Positions 61,416 through 64,000 of a stretch of DNA of 64,000 bases are shown here, one piece after another. Under the pieces are notes generated by a model. The model ran no database searches. It was not told where the DNA came from and was given only the letters and a program-made list of their open reading frames with translations. The DNA comes from Dechloromonas sp. CZR5. Its GTDB lineage: Bacteria; Pseudomonadota; Gammaproteobacteria; Burkholderiales; Rhodocyclaceae. The position numbers were made by a program, and so were the translations under genes. Every line of letters starts with the position of its first letter. Within the stretch, counting starts at the first letter, position 1. The stretch is taken from positions 558,001 through 622,000 of the forward strand of contig NZ_VUYQ01000003.1 in the NCBI RefSeq assembly GCF_008711155.1, in the 5' to 3' direction.

Positions 61416-62663
61416 ATGACCAACAACTCTACCCTCCCTCCCCCGGCCCACGTACCGATGACACATTTCGCCGAAGCCAATGGCGAGTTAATGATCAACG
61501 GGCTACCCCTCTCGCGAGTCGCCGCCCGCGTCGGCCAAACCCCGTTCTATGCCTATGATCGAAGCTTAATGCAAGCACGTGTGGCGGAACTTCGCGCTGC
61601 GCTGCCCAACGGCATCAAGCTGCATTACGCCATGAAGGCCAATCCCATGCCCGCAGTCGTTGGCCTGATGGCGGGACTGGTGGATGGCATAGACGTCGCT
61701 TCCGCCGGAGAATTGAAGGTCGCGCTCGATGCAGGAGCCAATCCGCATGAAATCAGCTTTGCCGGCCCAGGGAAGCGGGATACTGAATTACGACAAGCGG
61801 TCGCTGCCGGCATACTGGTCAATATCGAATCATTTCGGGAAGTTGGCTTGCTTGCTGCCATATCGGAGGAACTTGGCTACCCGGCGCGCGTAGCGGTCAG
61901 AGTCAACCCCGAGTTTGAGCTAAAAGGCTCGGGAATGAAGATGGGCGGAGGACCAAAGCCATTCGGCGTGGACGCTGAACGGGTACCGCAACTGCTCGCG
62001 GAGATTGGTGCTGCCGGTCTCGAATTTGAAGGTTTCCACCTCTTCGCCGGCTCGCAAAACCTCAAGGCAGAAGCCATCTGCGAAGCCCAGAAAAAATCCT
62101 GGACACTCGCCCGCTGTTTGGCCGACCACGCGCCATCACCCGTGCGTTTCCTGAACCTGGGTGGTGGTTTCGGCATTCCCTACTTCCCCGGCGATCAGCG
62201 ACTGGGATTAGCAAGCATTGGGGATAATCTGAGCAATCTTGCGGAACGCACTGCCAAAGAGATGCCACAAGCGGAAATCGTGCTCGAACTCGGACGGTAT
62301 CTGGTCGGCGAGGCTGGTATCTATGTCACCCGTGTTATCGACCGCAAGGAATCTCGCGGCCTGACGTATCTCGTTGTTGATGGCGGGCTCAATCACCACC
62401 TTTCTGCCTCGGGTAACTTCGGCCAGGTGCTTCGCAAGAACTACCCGGTGACCATCGGCAATCGAACGGCCAACCAAGCTCGGGAGATCGTCAGCATCGT
62501 CGGCCCGTTGTGCACACCGTTGGATCTATTGGCTGACCGAGCAATGCTGCCCAAGGCCGAAATAGGCGATCTCGTGGTTATTTTCCAATCGGGTGCCTAC
62601 GGCGCCAGCGCCAGTCCCCAAGGGTTTCTGGGTCATCCACCGGTCCTTGAGGTCGTTGTGTAA
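61416..62663 (+). CDS. XrtA-system PLP-dependent decarboxylase (DAP decarboxylase-like)
   Basis: 415 residues, fold-type III. The PLP lysine is in LHYAMKANPMPAVVGLMA (about 71); NLGGGFGIPYFPGDQRL, LELGRYLVGEAGIYVTRVIDRKESRG and VGPLCTPLDLLADR follow. It belongs to the exosortase A-associated decarboxylase family (TIGR03099 type), related to DAP and ornithine decarboxylases. It may supply the amine that the ligase/ACP/FemAB set attaches, or process an amino-acid decoration. Substrate unknown. Confidence 0.95.
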   Translation: MTNNSTLPPPAHVPMTHFAEANGELMINGLPLSRVAARVGQTPFYAYDRSLMQARVAELRAALPNGIKLHYAMKANPMPAVVGLMAGLVDGIDVASAGELKVALDAGANPHEISFAGPGKRDTELRQAVAAGILVNIESFREVGLLAAISEELGYPARVAVRVNPEFELKGSGMKMGGGPKPFGVDAERVPQLLAEIGAAGLEFEGFHLFAGSQNLKAEAICEAQKKSWTLARCLADHAPSPVRFLNLGGGFGIPYFPGDQRLGLASIGDNLSNLAERTAKEMPQAEIVLELGRYLVGEAGIYVTRVIDRKESRGLTYLVVDGGLNHHLSASGNFGQVLRKNYPVTIGNRTANQAREIVSIVGPLCTPLDLLADRAMLPKAEIGDLVVIFQSGAYGASASPQGFLGHPPVLEVVV

Positions 62664-63056
62664 TTGACACCGGTGAGTATCATCGATACTCCAGCTTTTC
62701 ATGTCGCGCCCCCCGGAAAGGCACGATGACAGTTTTCCTCCACACCAGATCTGGTGGCACAACTCTACTGGCTTGTTCGACAAGGGAGTTCGAGAAACAG
62801 GAGGCTGAATCGCCCCGATAACATGTACCAGCAGGCCCAGTTTGTAGGAACACCTACACAGAGTTGTAATGCCAAAGGGAAATGATCAGGCTAAAATGCG
62901 ACCTCATTTTTGCTGCAACGCACCAACACGGTAAACAAGAACTTTCTCGCTGTACGCTGCTTCCATCATCACCTGTCAGCCCAGCGTGAAATACTCCACG
63001 AGCATCTTGATCAGTGCCCCATATAATCAGCCAAATCACTACGTCAGAGAATCGAT
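62664..63056 (+). other. 393-bp non-coding leader before the sugar transferase gene
   Basis: No supported gene was found; the longest ATG frame on the plus strand is about 31 codons with no ribosome site. It contains a 16-bp inverted repeat TGTAGG-AACA-CCTACA at 62843-62858, and a TATAAT at 63022-63027 with no good -35. It probably holds the promoter and regulatory sites of the initiating glycosyltransferase gene; sigma-54-type sequences were looked for and not found. Confidence 0.5.
62843..62858. promoter_or_regulatory. 16-bp inverted repeat (6-4-6) in the sugar transferase leader
   Basis: TGTAGG at 62843-62848 and CCTACA at 62853-62858 around AACA. It lies about 200 bp upstream of the sugar transferase start. 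A dimeric regulator site is the likeliest reading; a hairpin is possible but there is no T tract. Confidence 0.45.
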
Positions 63057-64000
63057 ATGATTCGAATCTTTAACCACTGGATGCGTGCCCGAGTCGTCGG
63101 GCAGATGCTATTCGACCTGTCATTTGTTATCGTCGGTCTGATCATCGCTATCATGTGGGTTGGTCACGGGCTACCTGTGAATTTCAGGCAAGTGGTCGTC
63201 TATGGCGGCTTACTTGGGATTGTCATGCTATTGGTCAATGCATGGCTGGGCTTCTATGAACGGCACCACAACCGTAATGTCAGTGAAACCCGCGCCAGGG
63301 CAGTGCTTTCGCTCTACCTCGCCGTCCCCTTGGCTTACGCTATCTTTGCGCTCTTGCCGATGACTTCGCTGAACAAGGAATTCGTTCAACTGTCTGCCAT
63401 GTCCGCCATTTTTGGCATGCTGGTAACGCGGGTCAGCGCCACTCATAGTGCCAATGCCTCCAAGGCAATCAGCCGCCGAATCCTTGTTTTTGGAACTGGA
63501 ATGCGTGCCCTTGATGTCAAGCGCGCACTGAACAAGTCAGATCCGGCTGCAGAAATCGTTGGCTTTTTCCCGAGCCCGGTCGAAGAAGAGCACGCAATTC
63601 CGAGCGATCTGGTCCTTTCTCGCACGACGTCACTGACAGACACTGCCAAACAACTCAAGGCCGATGAAATTGTGGTCGCGATCACCGAGCGGCGTGGCGG
63701 TGCAATGCCCTTGCGCGAACTGCTGGATTGCAAGCTTCATGGCATCAAGGTACTGGATCTGGCCAGCCATTTTGAGCAGACCCTTGGCCAGATTCGATTG
63801 GACTCCCTCTATGCTGGGTGGCTTATCTTCGGAGATGGCTTTCAGCAAGGAACACTACGCACAGTCGTTAAACGTCTCTTCGATATCGTCTGTGCCTTGA
63901 TCCTAATCACCCTGGCCCTGCCGGTCATGCTGATTGCAACCCTTGCCATCGTGATTGAGAATGGCTTCCCTATCCTCTATCGTCAGGAACGTGTTGGGCT
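63057..64000 (+). CDS. XrtA-system initiating sugar transferase (TIGR03013 type), 3' cut by window
   Basis: The frame starts with MIRIFNHWMRARVVGQMLFDLSFVIVGL at ATG 63057 and stays open to the window end, 314 codons. The N-terminal half has four to five helices, a CoA-binding-like domain follows (SRRILVFGTGMRALDVKRAL), and then KRLFDIVCALILITLALPVMLIA begins the bacterial sugar-transferase domain, with FPILYRQERVGL, its conserved motif, at the cut end. It primes repeat-unit synthesis by moving a sugar phosphate to undecaprenyl phosphate. The catalytic part is mostly outside the window. Confidence 0.93.
   Translation, partial: MIRIFNHWMRARVVGQMLFDLSFVIVGLIIAIMWVGHGLPVNFRQVVVYGGLLGIVMLLVNAWLGFYERHHNRNVSETRARAVLSLYLAVPLAYAIFALLPMTSLNKEFVQLSAMSAIFGMLVTRVSATHSANASKAISRRILVFGTGMRALDVKRALNKSDPAAEIVGFFPSPVEEEHAIPSDLVLSRTTSLTDTAKQLKADEIVVAITERRGGAMPLRELLDCKLHGIKVLDLASHFEQTLGQIRLDSLYAGWLIFGDGFQQGTLRTVVKRLFDIVCALILITLALPVMLIATLAIVIENGFPILYRQERVG

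Noticed and set aside
62664..63056. Second sigma-54 promoter before the sugar transferase
   Set aside because: TGGCACA occurs at about 62753 but no TTGC lies at the required distance.
1..64000. tRNA genes, rRNA, CRISPR arrays, insertion sequences, phage or integrase genes
   Set aside because: None was recognised on either strand; no regular repeat-spacer pattern or transposase motif was seen.

Overview
The window reads as a chromosomal segment of a betaproteobacterium of the Rhodocyclales type (Dechloromonas/Azonexus/Zoogloea-like). This rests on gene content and protein style: the exosortase A (XrtA)/PEP-CTERM exopolysaccharide gene set, the alaA-hom pair, an NnrS-like plus DUF2249 block, and GC-rich housekeeping genes. 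No rRNA, tRNA, CRISPR array, transposase or integrase was seen. Genus is an inference; family names are recalled from sequence motifs, not from searches.

Layout. 1-13.4 kb is mostly housekeeping: the tail of a CnoX/YbbN-like co-chaperone, an HDAC-fold hydrolase, the bifunctional NAD(P)HX repair enzyme, nadC, thrC, a redox/NO-type block (NnrS-like membrane protein, DUF2249, DUF2917/cupin-like protein), a MocR-type regulator, alaA-hom, and manC, which supplies GDP-mannose. 13.4-22.0 kb holds a Lol-like envelope transport set: LolA-like periplasmic carrier, ABC ATPase, DUF1302-type outer-membrane barrel and two FtsX-type permeases. This set is interrupted by a cassette with a PEP-CTERM protein, which has its own near-consensus sigma-54 promoter and terminator, a nitroreductase and a ThiF-like E1 enzyme.

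22.1-40.4 kb is a tightly packed + strand operon of about 15 genes. It starts with the export lipoprotein, chain-length protein, BY-kinase and outer-membrane barrel, continues with a secretion ATPase, WecB, deacetylase, FemAB-like protein, two glycosyltransferases, exosortase A (fused to EpsI) and amidotransferase 1, and ends with accessory genes (beta-helix, alpha-toroid, AAC(3)-like). 40.4-59.7 kb is a minus-strand run of about 18 genes that meets it tail to tail with only 3 bp between stop codons. It carries five glycosyltransferase/ligase genes, a 59-aa membrane protein, a second beta-helix, GNAT proteins, hydrolases 1 and 2 and an ACP. Its distal half (about 40.4-49 kb) is visibly AT-rich and variable, with a flippase, an acyltransferase, two asparagine-synthase-like proteins without the glutaminase cysteine, and an alanine-dehydrogenase-like opine enzyme. 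59.8-64 kb diverges from the ACP with the acyl-CoA ligase and PLP decarboxylase, then, after a 393-bp gap, the initiating sugar transferase (cut by the window end).

How it fits together (inference from family roles): the sugar transferase starts a lipid-linked repeat unit, the glycosyltransferases extend it, modifying enzymes decorate it, the flippase and ligase move and polymerise it, and the chain-length, kinase and export proteins send it out. Exosortase A processes PEP-CTERM proteins destined for the same matrix. The most unusual points are the sigma-54 promoter on the PEP-CTERM gene, the ThiF plus nitroreductase pair inside the Lol-like locus, the two Cys-less asparagine-synthase-like proteins with a carboxyethyl-amino-acid-type dehydrogenase, and hydrolases that lack the standard catalytic serine.
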